Assembly (NCBI GenBank): GCA_032358255.1
Contig: JAULBX010027739.1
Span: 1 to 34,513 of the forward strand
Length of the DNA: 34,513 nucleotides
Direction: 5' to 3'
From: Heterotrichella gracilis
Taxonomy: Eukaryota; Sar; Xanthophyceae; Tribonematales; Xanthonemataceae
Shown here: positions 10,712 through 22,021 of the stretch, piece after piece
How the letters are laid out: each line of letters begins with the position of its first letter
How positions within the stretch are numbered: position 1 is the first letter of the stretch
The notes under the pieces: generated by a model
Database searches by the model: none
Told to the model about the DNA's origin: nothing
The model's input: the letters and a program-made list of their open reading frames with translations, nothing else
Made by a program: the position numbers and the translations under genes

Positions 10712-12427
10712 GCCTGGTGGGGTTCGGCGCGACAGCTGAGCCTTGTGGCTGTGCTATTGTGCTGTCAAGTTTTGAGATGCAAACACACTGACACGCTTGT
10801 GATGCGGCCTGTGGCCTAAAACGTTGGGGAGGTTCTTGCCCTATCAGCAAGGCCATAACTTCTGTGGGTGCTGTGGTGGTGCGGTGGGTGCTTTAAAAAG
10901 GTGTGTTTAGTGTAAGCAGTGATGAAGTGCATGGAAACCAGACAGCACGCAGGTCCTTCTAGACGCTTGGTGCCCACGAGACAAGAAAAGATGAGCCTGC
11001 CGGGCAAAAAGAAGTGCTGTTGCGTTCACAGGGCTTCTTGGTGCGTAAGATCTGGTCCACCTAGCCTATCTTGCACGCATGCCAAGCCAGAATGCGAAGC
11101 ACCATCTCTGCTGTAAGCCCCAAACACAAGCCGGCGGGTGGCTTGGAAGCCTTCCTTGTAGTTTCAAAAGCAACAATTCCGCGATTAGGCACCACAAACC
11201 ACCAAATTAAGGGGTGCAGGGGAAAACAGCAGGACCCAGGTGCATATATCCCAGGTGGCATGTCAATTTGAAGGACCCAGTGACTAATTGGTGTGTCATT
11301 TTGACACACAAGGTAGGCTTGTCTTGGGACTTGTCGCCAATGTAGCAAGACAAAACTTACTAGGGCGGCAAAGGGCAAAGGTAGAACTCACCGGACGCAG
11401 TGAAGGCGCTGATCAACGGTCCTAGGGTAGCTGGGAAGGACGAATGGCGTCCTTTGGGCGACACGCTGTGAAGGATCTGGTGATCCACGACAGCTTCGTG
11501 CCGAAACTGCTCCTTGGAACTCCCTTGTGAATTTGGTCGAGCTTGTCTGCGCCCGACTGACCGCAGATAACACAGCCGGGCCCTCTCAAGTGTGCAGCGA
11601 AGGTGGGCTGAAGTTAGTCACAGGGACTACCAAGGGTTGCACGAGTTCTCCAACCAGTGGCGTTATGACAGGGGTTTAAATACTGTAGACCAGGAAAGAA
11701 GCTATTGTCAACACGTTGGGACAAGCATGCATATCTTTCAGCCCCTGGATATCAGATCTGGAAATGCATGCATGTGTGGCGTCATGGGGTTAATTGTGCG
11801 CCGCATTGCCCAGCTACTGCACTTGAATGGGACCCTCTTTGCCAACGCAAACACCTAACACTGTACTTAGACAATGTGCAGCACGGCAGCGTTCTTACTG
11901 TACCCCAAGCCCCAATGACCGTCAATTGGTGCCAGGGCGGTAAAGGGTGGAGAGGTGACCTCCCCAGTGCCTGGCACCCCCACTACCGTAGGGCACTTTG
12001 ACGGTAGACACTCCTGCCTAGCTGCACACATCTATCAGCTCTCGCTACACCCATATCAGATACAACCGGTATCACTGTATAGCAGGTTTGTAGCCTTGGC
12101 ACTTGTACATGGACTCGGTAAAGCGCAGACATGTTGGGCACTGGGTTCACCGGTCTGGCATGTGCATCTTATCGGAAGCTTCAAGCCTTGTGCCTGGTTC
12201 GTGGCGCACATATTCTCCAGCCGGTCAGCAAAGCTCGTGCCCTTTATTGAACAATTATTGCTGGCAGGCTGCCCACCTATGCAGTCTGGAGCAGAGGTGC
12301 CGGAGTTTCGGAACCTTGATGGGTGCATGTTCCGTTAATTTTAAAAAAACATGTTCTTCCGATAGGGCCTAGCTTCTATATCACACCAAACAGCAAGACA
12401 TAGATACCTCTATCAAGCCCTTGAGAG
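10712..12427. other. divergent intergenic region between the CBM20 and CDF genes
   Basis: About 1.7 kb separates two genes transcribed away from each other, so it should carry both promoters. No convincing coding frame, TATA box or conserved element was recognised. Confidence 0.5.
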
Positions 12428-15400
12428 ATGTCTGTCCGTGTTGGCTGGGCTCGAGGCCTTCCCCGCCCAGCGCTCAGATGCCATAAACCAGTGGCATCGC
12501 CTGCCATTCTCGCGCCAAAACCCAGGCCACCTGCTCGGAGCGACCCCCCCCACAGCCCCCACACCAGCGTGGTCCAAAGGCGCCATCAAAGAAGACCCCT
12601 CCAGCTCACTATGCACTCCACACCCCAAGGGCACCCGTCAAACAGCCAGCCATCGGAGGATGGTGACTCACCCACAACGCCAGCGCCACCCCATGTGCTC
12701 ATAACCACTCTGTCCAACTCCCGCCTGAGCTGCCAGACCCTAGGCGAGACCCTAGGCGAGACCCCACCCACCCTCCAGCAGCAGCTCCTGGCCTCATTTG
12801 ACTCGTTGGAGCCCCCTGATAGGCGAATCGAGTCGGCCGTCAACCTGTCTTTGGGAGGGAACGTGCTGCTGCTGTTTGCAAAGCTGTTTGCGTTTTCCAT
12901 CTCGGGATCCCTGGCGGTTCTGGCCAGCCTCGCTGACAGCTTTGTGGACATCTTCAGCCAGGTGGGTGAACCTTATACCCTAAATCACAAACCCTAAATT
13001 CTGAACACCAGCAGCGTCTGGCAGCTTTGTGGACATCTTCAGCCAAAGGTGGGTGAACCCTAAACCCCAAACCCTAAACCCTAATTAGCTCGCTGGCGGT
13101 GCTGGCCAGCCTCGCTGACAGGTTTGTGGACATTTTCAGCTGAACCCTCAACCCTGAACACGGTCTTGGCCTGCGTCGCTGACAGCTTTGTGGACATGCA
13201 TCGTCAGCCAGGTGGGTGAACCCTAAACCCTAAATCATAAACCCTAACCGCCTTCCGCCAGCTGGTGACACAACAGTATCGTGAACCCTAAACCCTACAC
13301 GTACAAGTCTGAATATCAGCCAGTCATGTAGGTGATCCCTAAAACCTAGCCATACGTGTACGGCCATTGGCCAGCACCCAATCACCCTTGTCCGGCGCTC
13401 GTGTCTGGTGGGGCTACTCCCCAGTCCACCCCCCACAACCCGCCCTGCATCGCACCCCCTCAACCGCCCAGCTGCTGCAACGACAAGACCAAGTCAGCAC
13501 TTGCGTATCCCAGGGTCTGACAAAGACAGATGCCAGCAGGCAAAAGCCAGTACCCTAAAGCTCTACCACCACAATATAAACAGCCCCACTATGGTGTGCA
13601 GGGTGTGATCAAGTTAGCTGACCGGCAGGCCAAGACCATTGACCCATGCTTCCCAGTGCGCACGGATTCTAAAATCTGATCCAAGTGTAATGGCCTGAAT
13701 TTACCTCTATGATGCTGCTGAGGGTGACAAAACATTACAGACCAGCATGGCATGACAGTAACCTCTACACCCTCAACCACATCAGCACCTTTCATGTTGC
13801 AGGGTGTATCAAGGTAGCGGACCGGCAGGCCAAGACCATCGACCCCCGCTTCCCAGTGAGCAAGGACTTAGAAACCTGACATAAATTCAAAATGGCCTGA
13901 ACCGTACACTACTGTGTTGCCGGGGGTGATACAAGATTACAGACCACCAGTAAAAAAGCCCTAAACACTACACCCTAAAACCACATCAACAACCGCCATT
14001 TTGCAGGGTGTGATCAAGGTAGCTGACCGGCAGGCCAAGACCATCGATCCCCGCTTCCCAGTGGGCAAGACCAGGCTGGAGACCGTGGCTGTCATCAGCT
14101 GTGCAGTGGTGATGAGCCTCAGTGCGGCGGCTGTCATCCAGTCCAGTGCGGGGCAGCTCTGGGAGGGCTGGGCTAAAGGTAAAGCCATGGCTGAGAGATG
14201 GTGGTTGTAAAAGACATGAGCACCCATGATCAGCGTCAGGACTGGTTGGCCACCATTTGCCACACTGGAAACAGTGTCAGTTAAGCCTTGGCTCCAGGAG
14301 TGGGATGAGGCATACCCGGACATGCTAACCTGGCTTCACAGCTGGAAAGCAAATATTTACTTACTTACCTACCCATGATCAGCTGCGATCAGCCACGATC
14401 ACAGCAGCCATGATCAGCTGTGAGTGAGAGCATGATCAGCTGCGATCGGGTGCAATCGGCCTCTTATCAACTGCAATCTGCCTCTTATTATTTACATTGA
14501 TGATGATGCAACTCATGGCTTGCAGGTACGGGTCCTGCCCCTTCTACCCTTCCTGCCCCATGCTTTGCAGGTGTGGTCCCCTCGCTGGATATGTCAGTGG
14601 TAGCGTATGCCATCCTGGGAGGCACCATTGGGCTCAAGGCCTGCCTCTACTGCCTGTGTGCGGCACTGAGCACCATCTCCGACACAGCAATGGCGCTGGC
14701 GGTATGTGAAGGGTTTAGGGGTCAGGGGTCAGGGGTCAGGGCTGAGCAGCTGTTGAAACCCCAAACCCTATACCTAGGTTCACGTAAAGTAGGGATAAGG
14801 TTCACGAAATAGGGTTGATGGGGAGTGTTGGGCCTCAGCACCACCTTTGATGCAGGCATAGCGCTGGCGGTATGTGAAGGGTTTAGGGTGTGAACTGCAG
14901 GTTTTTGTAGGGTTTGGGGTTTGGCGCTTAGCACTGTATCTGATACCTACGGCACTGGCGGTATGTGCAGAGCTGAAACCTGAGTCAACTTCTGAAATTC
15001 CACACAACAAACGCTCATCAAAGTTTGGTCATCACACTGGTTTTGGTCCCTGCGTATCTTACATAGATTACATTGAACCGCAGGTTGATCACATGAACGA
15101 TATCCTGAGCAACATCATTGCAGTGGCAACCGCTGGTGTGGCCTCGCTGCACGTGGGGCTGTGGTGGGCAGACCCGTTGGGGGCGCTGCTCATCTCGGGC
15201 TACATCATCGCATCATGGACCATGATTGCCAAGCAGCAGGTGGGTTTGAATTCACATGCTTTCTGTGAACCATAGAACTGCGTGTAGAACAAGATGCGTG
15301 GAATTGGGAATAATGGGTGTGATTGTGGGGCAGCCTGTGGTGATGATGTTGTGGTGGCCGATCCTGTGGGTGTGGTGCTCATCTCTGGCTGCATTATCGC

Positions 15401-17261
15401 GTCGTGGACCATGATCGCAAAGCAGCAGGTGGGGTGAAAAGGGACTGGGTCCCATGGAACTGTGTGGTTGAGGAACAAGACACATGTCATTTGCAAGAGG
15501 GACATGCCAAGCAACCATGAACTGTTGAGTGTGGGGCAGCCTGCAGTGGGCGCACCCTGTGGGTTGTGCAGGTTGACACGATTGTGGGTGGGCCGCCCTG
15601 CCATGTAGCCAAATATAAATATATTATATCAAATAATGAAGCATATTGCGCATCTAACAGGGAGATGATTAGGCAAAGTAAGGCCTTGTGGCTGTATCAT
15701 GGATCCCCAATGTCAGACATACGAGGGTGGAATGCTCTATCTCAATATATATATATGTAATGGAGGGTTGTGTTTGCAGATCGACAAGATCGTTGGCCGG
15801 GGCGCCCCCGAGGATTTTGTTGCTATGCTGGAGGCCATGGCGGGGGAGCACCATCCGCTGCTCACGGTGCGTAGGACTGCACCCTATAATAATACCGCTC
15901 TACCATGTGATGTTGTACCATGAGTTAATGTACTTTCCAAATGTGTACAGCAAATTATTGGGTTTAGAAACTAGGTCGCTGTTGGAAATGTCGGTAGGGG
16001 CATCCTGGGGATGATTTTGTTGCTATGCCGGACGCGATGGCGTGGGAGCACCACCCGGTGCTCGTTTAATACATTTAAGCACCATCCACTGCTCACGGAG
16101 CGCAACATCACACCCGTGGCCTGACCTTGCGCCCTGATGGTTTCCAAATGCTTACATTTCGACCCACTGAGTTCTTGATGGCGTTATCAAGGGGCAGCCG
16201 CTACCCTCTACCCTGAGGCACAAACCCTAAATTTACCCTGAATGCTGCCGCCTTGCAGGTTGACATTGTCAAGGCGTACCACTTTGGGCAGCGCTATCTG
16301 GTGGAGATTGAGGTGGTTCTGCCCCGTGAGATGACTGTGGAGCAGTCGCATGACATCGCACTGGCACTGCAACAACAGGTGAGGGGGGCAGTGGGAGTGA
16401 AAATGAGGGGGAAACAGGACTAGGGAAAAAGGGTGTCCTATTGTAGGGTTTATTTCGAGCGCCCTAAGGCTGACAGGGACCCAGGGCTAGTCGAGGTTGA
16501 GGTGGTTCTGCCCTGTGGAGCAGTCGCATGATATCGCACTGCAACAACAAGGTGAGGGGGCCAGGTGGAGGGCTAGATTGTGGGATAAGGGTCATAAGAA
16601 ATTAGTGATGATTTTGGAACGGCTTGGTGCTGACTGAGAATATTATTTGCTTATTGTTGTTGGGTCCGCCCCATTTTTGAGGGGCTGGGGCGCGTCGGTC
16701 GGGCCTTTGTGATATGTGGACTATGAGCGGCATTGGCAGCCAAGTATTGCCAACACAATCGCCAATAGCCTGACCCATATTAAGATCGCAATACCCTGAC
16801 CATTATTCATTGCCTGGCATGCGTCATCTCCAATGCCCTGCCTTACAACCCCGTGCGCGGCCATAGGTTAAGGGTCTTGAGCGCGTTGAGCGGTGCTCTG
16901 TGCACTTGGAACCTGAGCGCAGGCAGCAGCCAAATTGGCTTACCCAAATCCCAAAAACCTTGACTGCCTGTATGCACAGGCTGAGGGGCTCGGTGCATGT
17001 TTGCTGTAAGCGGCTTTTACAGCCGATCACTACCTAACTCCCAACACCCTACCTACACCCTTCGACTTATGTGGCCTGCGCCGTTCCCTATACCCTGCCC
17101 AATAACCCCCTGTGCGCCCACAGGTCGAGGGTCTTGAGCGCGTTGAGCGGTGCTTTGTGCACGTGGACTATGAGCGCAGGCAGCAGCCGGAGCACACGAG
17201 CGACAGAGCTATGCAGGCATCGGGGGACAACCTGCGCATCAACACCGCCAGCCTGGCATAA
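12428..17261 (+). CDS. Mn-type cation diffusion facilitator (MTP8-11-like), 7 exons
   Basis: Model: join(12428..12961, 14007..14178, 14571..14701, 15084..15239, 15780..15866, 16259..16378, 17124..17261), 445 aa with all phases matching. Six membrane segments follow a soluble N-terminus of about 125 residues. The metal-site motifs are D170-S-F-V-D174 in TM2 and D281-H-M-N-D285 in TM5. FPVGKTRLETVAVI precedes TM3 and WWADPLGALLISGY begins TM6. The cytosolic C-terminal domain has VDIVKAYHFGQRYLVEIEV and FVHVDYERRQQPEHTS, as in plant Mn-CDF proteins. CDFs export divalent cations from cytosol into vacuole, Golgi or the outside by proton exchange; Mn is the likely substrate of this clade. The start is uncertain: an in-frame ATG at 12611 would remove 61 Arg/Pro-rich residues. 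A small in-frame duplication gives TLGETLGET near 12739-12768. Exons 1-7 all have degenerate copies in adjacent introns. Confidence 0.88.
12969..13001. repeat. telomere-like tract after CDF exon 1
   Basis: Degenerate ACCCTAAA repeats begin 7 nt past the exon 1 donor GTGGGT. The same arrangement recurs after the exon 1 echoes at 13056-13085 and about 13217-13244. Confidence 0.85.
13012..13219 (+). repeat. three echoes of CDF exon 1 3' end
   Basis: Copies at about 13012-13055, 13088-13140 and 13163-13219 resemble the exon 1 end (ADSFVDIFSQ). The first and third keep GTGGGTGAACCC after the exon; the second runs directly into TGAACCCTCAACCC. None has an obvious acceptor, and frame shifts are present (for example an extra AA before the first donor). 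Confidence 0.87.
13602..14178 (+). repeat. about 203-bp tandem repeat, intron end plus exon 2 start, 3 units
   Basis: Exon-2-like starts after a GCAG acceptor occur at 13602, 13803 and 14007 (spacing 201 and 204). Each begins GGTGT and runs through the reading ADRQAKTIDPxFPV. In the first two copies the match ends after about 60 nt and passes into related intron sequence. Only the third continues into the full exon with a donor, so it is taken as the functional one. Confidence 0.88.
14319..14365. repeat. dispersed repeat, copy B
   Basis: Near-identical to 1833-1877 over about 45 bp starting GACATGCTAACCTGGCTTCA. It lies in the CDF intron between exons 2 and 3. Confidence 0.6.
14374..14460. 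repeat. CATGATCAGCTG short repeats
   Basis: CATGATCAGCTG occurs at 14374, 14409 and 14431 with related GATCAGC variants between. This is a local simple repeat in the CDF intron between exons 2 and 3. The core TGATCA and CAGCTG are palindromic. Confidence 0.7.
15351..15428 (+). repeat. echo of CDF exon 4 3' half
   Basis: Reads ADPVGVVLISGCIIASWTMI in one frame, against ADPLGALLISGYIIASWTMI in the real exon. It ends in AAGCAGCAG plus a GTGGGG donor. Upstream the match decays and no phase-matching acceptor is present. A weak echo of the exon 5 start lies at about 15571-15604. Confidence 0.85.
16006..16930 (+). repeat. echoes of CDF exons 5, 6 and 7
   Basis: Exon 5 is echoed twice (16006-16068 and 16075-16101), exon 6 once with an internal deletion (16491-16553, then AAGGTGAGG). 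Exon 7 is echoed upstream of itself (16865-16930, with an AG to AA change at its acceptor). The exon 7 end is echoed again after the stop at about 17285-17328. All are frame-broken. Confidence 0.8.
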
Positions 17262-19071
17262 GCGCTGCTGTTCTTGGGCACAGGATTTCAGGGGACAGCC
17301 TGCGGATCAACACCGCCAGCCTGGCTTGAGCGCTTAGGGTTTAGTTGGGCACAGGGGTTAGTAGTTTGGAGATTTTAGTAGCACGAGCGATGAGGTTGGC
17401 TCGAGCGCTTTGGCTAGCCTGGCATGCGCACTGAGGCTGTAGGGCGCAGGTTTTTGTTTTGGAGGTTCCAACCCTGCTGGCATGGGTGCTCACGCTGTAG
17501 GGTTTCAGTAGCTTGAGGGGTTTAGGGTTTTGAAAGGGTTTTGAAGGGTTCGGCGCTGGTGGCCATTGGAAGCAACCTCTGGGCAGGGCTGGGAAGCTGG
17601 CTGTGTACTGCAGCACCCTAAGAAGGGTAGGGTTTTTTACTTGCAAGTGGGAGGATGATCACCCAAAGCACGATTTTTACTGTTCATGATCTGGAAGATG
17701 GTCACAGGGAGACTCCGTGAGTAGCATTGGCCATGGCCCACTGGTGTGGGTTGTGTGCAGGTATGCTGGCTCAAATGAGTTGAATAGGATGCATTTCAGC
17801 AGTTTCAAATAGTTCGGAACAGATTAGCAGTCAGGGTACCACAGCAGTTTGGGGCTTCAAGCCTTTTTTGGCCCCTAAAAGCGGTTTGAATGTTTTTCTT
17901 TGTGTGTAGGTCACCAAAGACCACGCGGGGTACGCGGGTGCTTTTTGTCCGCACTGCCAAATTTTCAAACAGTAAGCTATCTTTATCTGGTGCACGGAGA
18001 TGTTTCTTTTATGTAGAGTCTGCTGCTGTATTTTTGGGAGGCAATACTTGGAACGCATGCAGGCTAAGGCCAGTTTTCATTGGTGTTTTTGGTTTTTGGT
18101 TAGATGCTGGTGGTTGGATGCTGACCGCCACTTGGGTGCAGGCGATGGAAAATGGGCAGGTGGTGGAACACTGCAATGTGGATGAAACTTTTTGAACTTT
18201 TTGAAACTATCTCGGATTTTGAATGATTACTTTTCCACATGGGTGGGTGGATATATGATTTGCCAGCTTTTCAAGCAAAATTCTGGCCACAAAGATTGGC
18301 AGTGTTTGAACGTTGGCAAAGATTGCTGCAACCCTTGACGCACAGCAGGATCCTCATTCCTCCATCCATGACAACTTGGCATGTACGGTACACTGGCAGT
18401 CATGACTACATGTAGTAACCGTATACACATGTAGTGTGATTGCCGGTCAGCGCCGGTTAATAACGGTTATACTATATGTTATGTGGCTTGTGCCATGACA
18501 TGTGGCACATTGTGGCCAGCATGAGCCCCAAATAAATTTCTAGATATGTGGCCAGATGTGGCGTCAAGTTAACCCGGGGAAGGCCTTGGTTCAACAATTT
18601 ACAGCCAGTATGGTACATCGCTGTTTTGTGTTGGCCGTGAAATGACGTCAACTTTCACTGTGAAGTCAAGTCCTCGGGTGCCATCTTGCTGGCTGTTGGA
18701 TTTTATAAACCGAATATATTGGACAAATTCTGCGATCTTTTACGTGGCTACGTAGCATATACGTAGCAGATGTGTACGTTTACCTGTTACCCCGCTCCCA
18801 CAAATGGCTTCGCGACGGCGGTCGTGAAGTTTTTCCGGGTGTCGCGAATAAGGGTGCACCGCAAGCCATGGGGCCAGCACATTCGGCACTGGCTTCGACT
18901 CACAAGCTGGTACCGCTAGCCCCCATGCCACCACCACCTACGGCATCGCCTGAAACACCACTCTCCACAACCACACGAGTACTCTAGAGATCAGCGCGGT
19001 TCTGCATGCACCAGCGCTCGCTAGGGTTTTCTAGCGATTCGGGGCGATTTGCCTCGCCTCTCAGCGGGCTC
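17262..19071. other. intergenic region, no gene recognised
   Basis: After the CDF stop there is an echo of the gene's last codons (17285-17328), then TTTAGGGTTTT-rich sequence to about 17640. The rest, including the probable promoter of the next gene, holds no frame with recognisable similarity. Confidence 0.45.
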
Positions 19072-20920
19072 ATGTCACAGCCTTGGATGCGCTCCACCAT
19101 CACCCTCGTCCTCGCGCTGCTCGTATTACAGCCAGGAAACAGGGTGGGATTGGGTGTGGGATGTGCAGGATCGACCCATCGAGGTAGGGTATTAATTGGC
19201 GAGTTTATTTCCCCCTTTATCTTTCACTTTCTTTAAAACCTTCCAGGGTTTTGCTGGCTCAGGCTGGGGGCTGTAGAGAGAAGAGTTTTCAGACCCTCTG
19301 TCTAGACATGCCCACCATCCATGAAGTGTCCCCTCCACCCCATTCCACCCGAAACCAAGTGGGACAAGCAAGGTCGCAATTTGAAGGAGGAAACGAGTAT
19401 GGCTTTCGAGTATACCTGATTAACTGGCGGATGCAGAAATCCTATGGGGAGAAAATTACAACGGATCAAACATACGGTCCATCTTGGTACATTTAATATT
19501 GCGGTTATAAAGCGCATTTACCTTGCCTTATATCTGCCTCGCAGGTCTAGGAGGGGGAATCCCTCCCCAAGGGTTTGTCGAGAGCGGCTTGCTGGTGCCT
19601 CAACGCAGGGCGCTCCAGGCTTCCAGCGGCCATGGGCGCCGACCACCACCACCACCCCCACCCTCGCTTCGACGTCCACCACCAAAGCTCAAACCCAGGC
19701 CACCACCAAAGCGTAAGCCCCGGCCACCACCAAAGCTTAAACCCCGACCACCACCACCAAAGCGCAAGCCCCACCCACCACCACCAGCCAAGCACACCCC
19801 CTCACCAGCAGCCAGGCACAACTCCCCCCCACCAGCCAAGCACAGTCCCCCCCCACCAGCCAGACACAGCTCCCCACCACCAGCCAGGCACAGTCCCCCC
19901 CCACCAGCCAGGCACAACCCTCCACCACCAGCCAGGCACAGCCCTCCCCCCTTCCCACCTAAGCGTTCGCGTCCACCCTTTCCTCCCCCTGCCCCTCCCC
20001 GTTTCTCCTCCCTCACACCCCCTGGCTACACACCTTTCGAAGACGCCCTGAGGGGCCTAAATGGGACGGGGGCACGGATGCGCACGGAGCTCAGCAGTTC
20101 CAAGGCCACGGGCCTAAATGCAACGTACGTCAATGCGCCCAATCCCTATCAACCGGGGCAGGGGCTGGGCCTGGATTTTAGGGGGAATTTCAGTGGGTAT
20201 GGTGCAGTACCCTTGCTTGCTGTTCAAGGGGCGGAAAGGATATACGCGGTGGGGGTGAAATTGCAAAAAAGGCACCCCACAGATATCCCAGAGTTCAGCT
20301 ACCGTGCTGAAATCCGTGGGGAGCGGCCCCCCCTACACTCAGAGTGCATCTATAAATGGTCGACATTTTTCCCGCCCGACTGGCAGCCCACCACCACCCC
20401 CTTCCAGGACATGTTCACAATCATCTCCCAATGGAAATTCTACCCTAGCACGATGAAGTACCATTTCGGGGGGCAGGGCAACTATTTGGTCCACCTTTTC
20501 CACGATTATGACCCCGCCACCGGCAACAGCATCCCCACCCCGGGATTTGGCCACCTGGCATTTGGGTTTTATTTCTACGACCCCAACGAGCCCACGCAGC
20601 AGCTGTCCTACGCCTACCATACTACAGTCCCTGATTTGGCCCCCCACATTGGAAAATGGCTGCATTTCCGCAAGGAGGTGAAGTGGACATGGGGCCCCTC
20701 CGCCTACCTACGATTTTATGTGAACGATGTGCTGGTGCTCATTTTGACCCAGCCAACCGTGCACCCAAATGCCTCAAATACGCGCCAGCCCTATTTCTCG
20801 CACGGCATCTACAAGGGGGTGGGGGGCGGGGGGTGGGGAAATGTGTCGGATTTGGTGACCGCGAGGTCCCTGTGGGTGGGGGGGTACCGCATGTATATGA
20901 AGGAGGGCCAACTTTCCTAG
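19072..20920 (+). CDS. secreted Pro-rich protein with polysaccharide-lyase-like domain, 2 exons
   Basis: Model: join(19072..19183, 19545..20920), 495 aa, phase 1 junction. A signal peptide (ITLVLALLVLQPG) follows a short n-region; an in-frame ATG at 19006 would add 22 residues. Residues about 70-200 are an extensin-like stretch of basic Pro repeats (RPPPKLKPRPPP, then repeated HSPPPPAR units), probably a hydroxyproline-rich wall linker. The C-terminal 280 residues look like a beta-jellyroll lyase of the PF14099/PL20-PL13 type. Features are RAEIRGERPP with YKWSTFFPPDW, ISQWKFYPS, GFGHLAFGFYFY, GKWLHFRKEVKWTWGPSAYLRFYVND and YFSHGIYKG. Family knowledge: such enzymes cleave uronic-acid polysaccharides such as glucuronan by beta-elimination. 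Catalytic residues cannot be assigned with certainty from motifs alone. Probably extracellular or wall-bound, acting on self wall or environmental glycans. It has no exon echoes, unlike its intron-rich neighbours. Confidence 0.82.
19640..19960 (+). repeat. Pro-rich coding repeat
   Basis: CCACCAnnAAGC-type units encode alternating (R/K)PPP(K/R) then A(R/K)H(S/N)(S/P)PPP motifs. The first half is basic (Lys/Arg), the second His/Ser-rich. The reverse strand is open only as a shadow. Confidence 0.85.
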
Positions 20921-22021
20921 GAGGTGGCTGAGCAGCCTCTTATTTATATATTGAATTTATTAATTTCACTGCTGCTCATATATTGCGAGCATTTGCTATG
21001 TTTTTTCTTTTGGGGACCCAACAATGCCATTTGCCAGGCAGCCTGACAGCTTAGCGGGCACAAAGGACCAGGCACTGCGTTTTATTAGATTAACTATGCA
21101 TATATTGAACAGGAATTAGGGTTGATAACTGGTACAAATGTTTGCGTCAAACCTGTAGCATTTGCAAGCTACTGTAACAGTAATAAATGTATTTGAACTA
21201 TTTGGAAACTTGTGTCAGCAGGGTGGGTAGGTACCGCATGCCATGGCTTGAAGCGGGCATTTTAGAAAGGAAATTCCTAGAGGTTGACAAGAGTAACAAC
21301 TTATCGATAGTAGATTGCACGATTCTTGAATCCTGGACTTTACCCTCCACCATACGCATGCACCACATGAGGTGTCTCACCTTGCGTTGGCCCTGCCGTG
21401 TTCTGTATATACCTCCGCGTTTCTGTCTCTGTTCCCCATCCTGCTTTTTTATCAGATGAGGTACACACCGCAAGAGCAAATGGGCCCAATTACCCCTGGG
21501 ACCCGGAATGGCGCAATCGGGATCCCAGGGGTGGTCAACCAATTACTGATATCGCCGTCCTGTCAGGGGGCAGTGCAAACGTGACCCTAGCTTGTGGTGT
21601 GCCGCCGTGTGGGCCTTATTTATTTTTTCTTTATACTCAGAGATGTGACTTGAATGCATGTGCCATAACCCTAGACAAGGGTCAGCCTCACCGAGGTAAA
21701 AGGAATATGGATGCATTATAGGTGTCCGGGAGAAAGGCCGCAACGCTCTCCACTTGTTTGCATATTAGCCTTTGTGTAGCTCCTCTGGTTTGCTGGAACC
21801 CCTACGTTAGCTACAGCGTGCAGCTCTTTCCTATGCAAACCTGTGTTGCAGCCGGGTTGGTTCCATGTTGCAGTCAAGTAACACAGTTGACTCAAAGCAC
21901 GCTTAGTTGCCAGCTCCTATATAATCAGCAAAATCGATGGTACCAACTCTCTTCAAACGCTATCAAAGTGTTCAAGTATGTGAACACTTTCCGTCCTTAG
22001 TTGCATGAGCGGGTTCTAGCC
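20921..22021. other. intergenic region, no gene recognised
   Basis: An AT-rich segment follows the lyase-like gene and probably carries its 3' UTR. The remainder up to the next ATG should include the promoter of the HAD/ncPAP gene. No frame is recognisable. Confidence 0.45.
21173..21177 (+). terminator. candidate polyadenylation signal TGTAA
   Basis: TGTAA about 250 nt downstream of the lyase-like stop, in an AT-rich 3' region. It fits the chlorophyte signal but is only a pentamer. Confidence 0.35.

Noticed and set aside
9984-10856. 290-aa minus-strand frame upstream of CBM20 exon 2
   Set aside because: Only parts are exonic. Most is a Pro/Leu-rich translation of the GGAAGGGTAAA minisatellite and of the intron between exons 1 and 2.
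12969-13300. A true chromosome end because of telomere-like repeats
   Set aside because: Tracts are short, degenerate, in both orientations, inside introns of intact genes with unique sequence on both sides.
17890-18195. 101-aa plus-strand frame between the CDF and lyase-like genes
   Set aside because: No recognisable motif, no splice-linked extension, and composition no different from surrounding non-coding DNA.
19547-20051. Trp/Gly- and His-rich frames across the Pro-rich repeat of the lyase-like gene
   Set aside because: Shadows of the extensin-like repeat; only the frame leading into the lyase-like domain fits.
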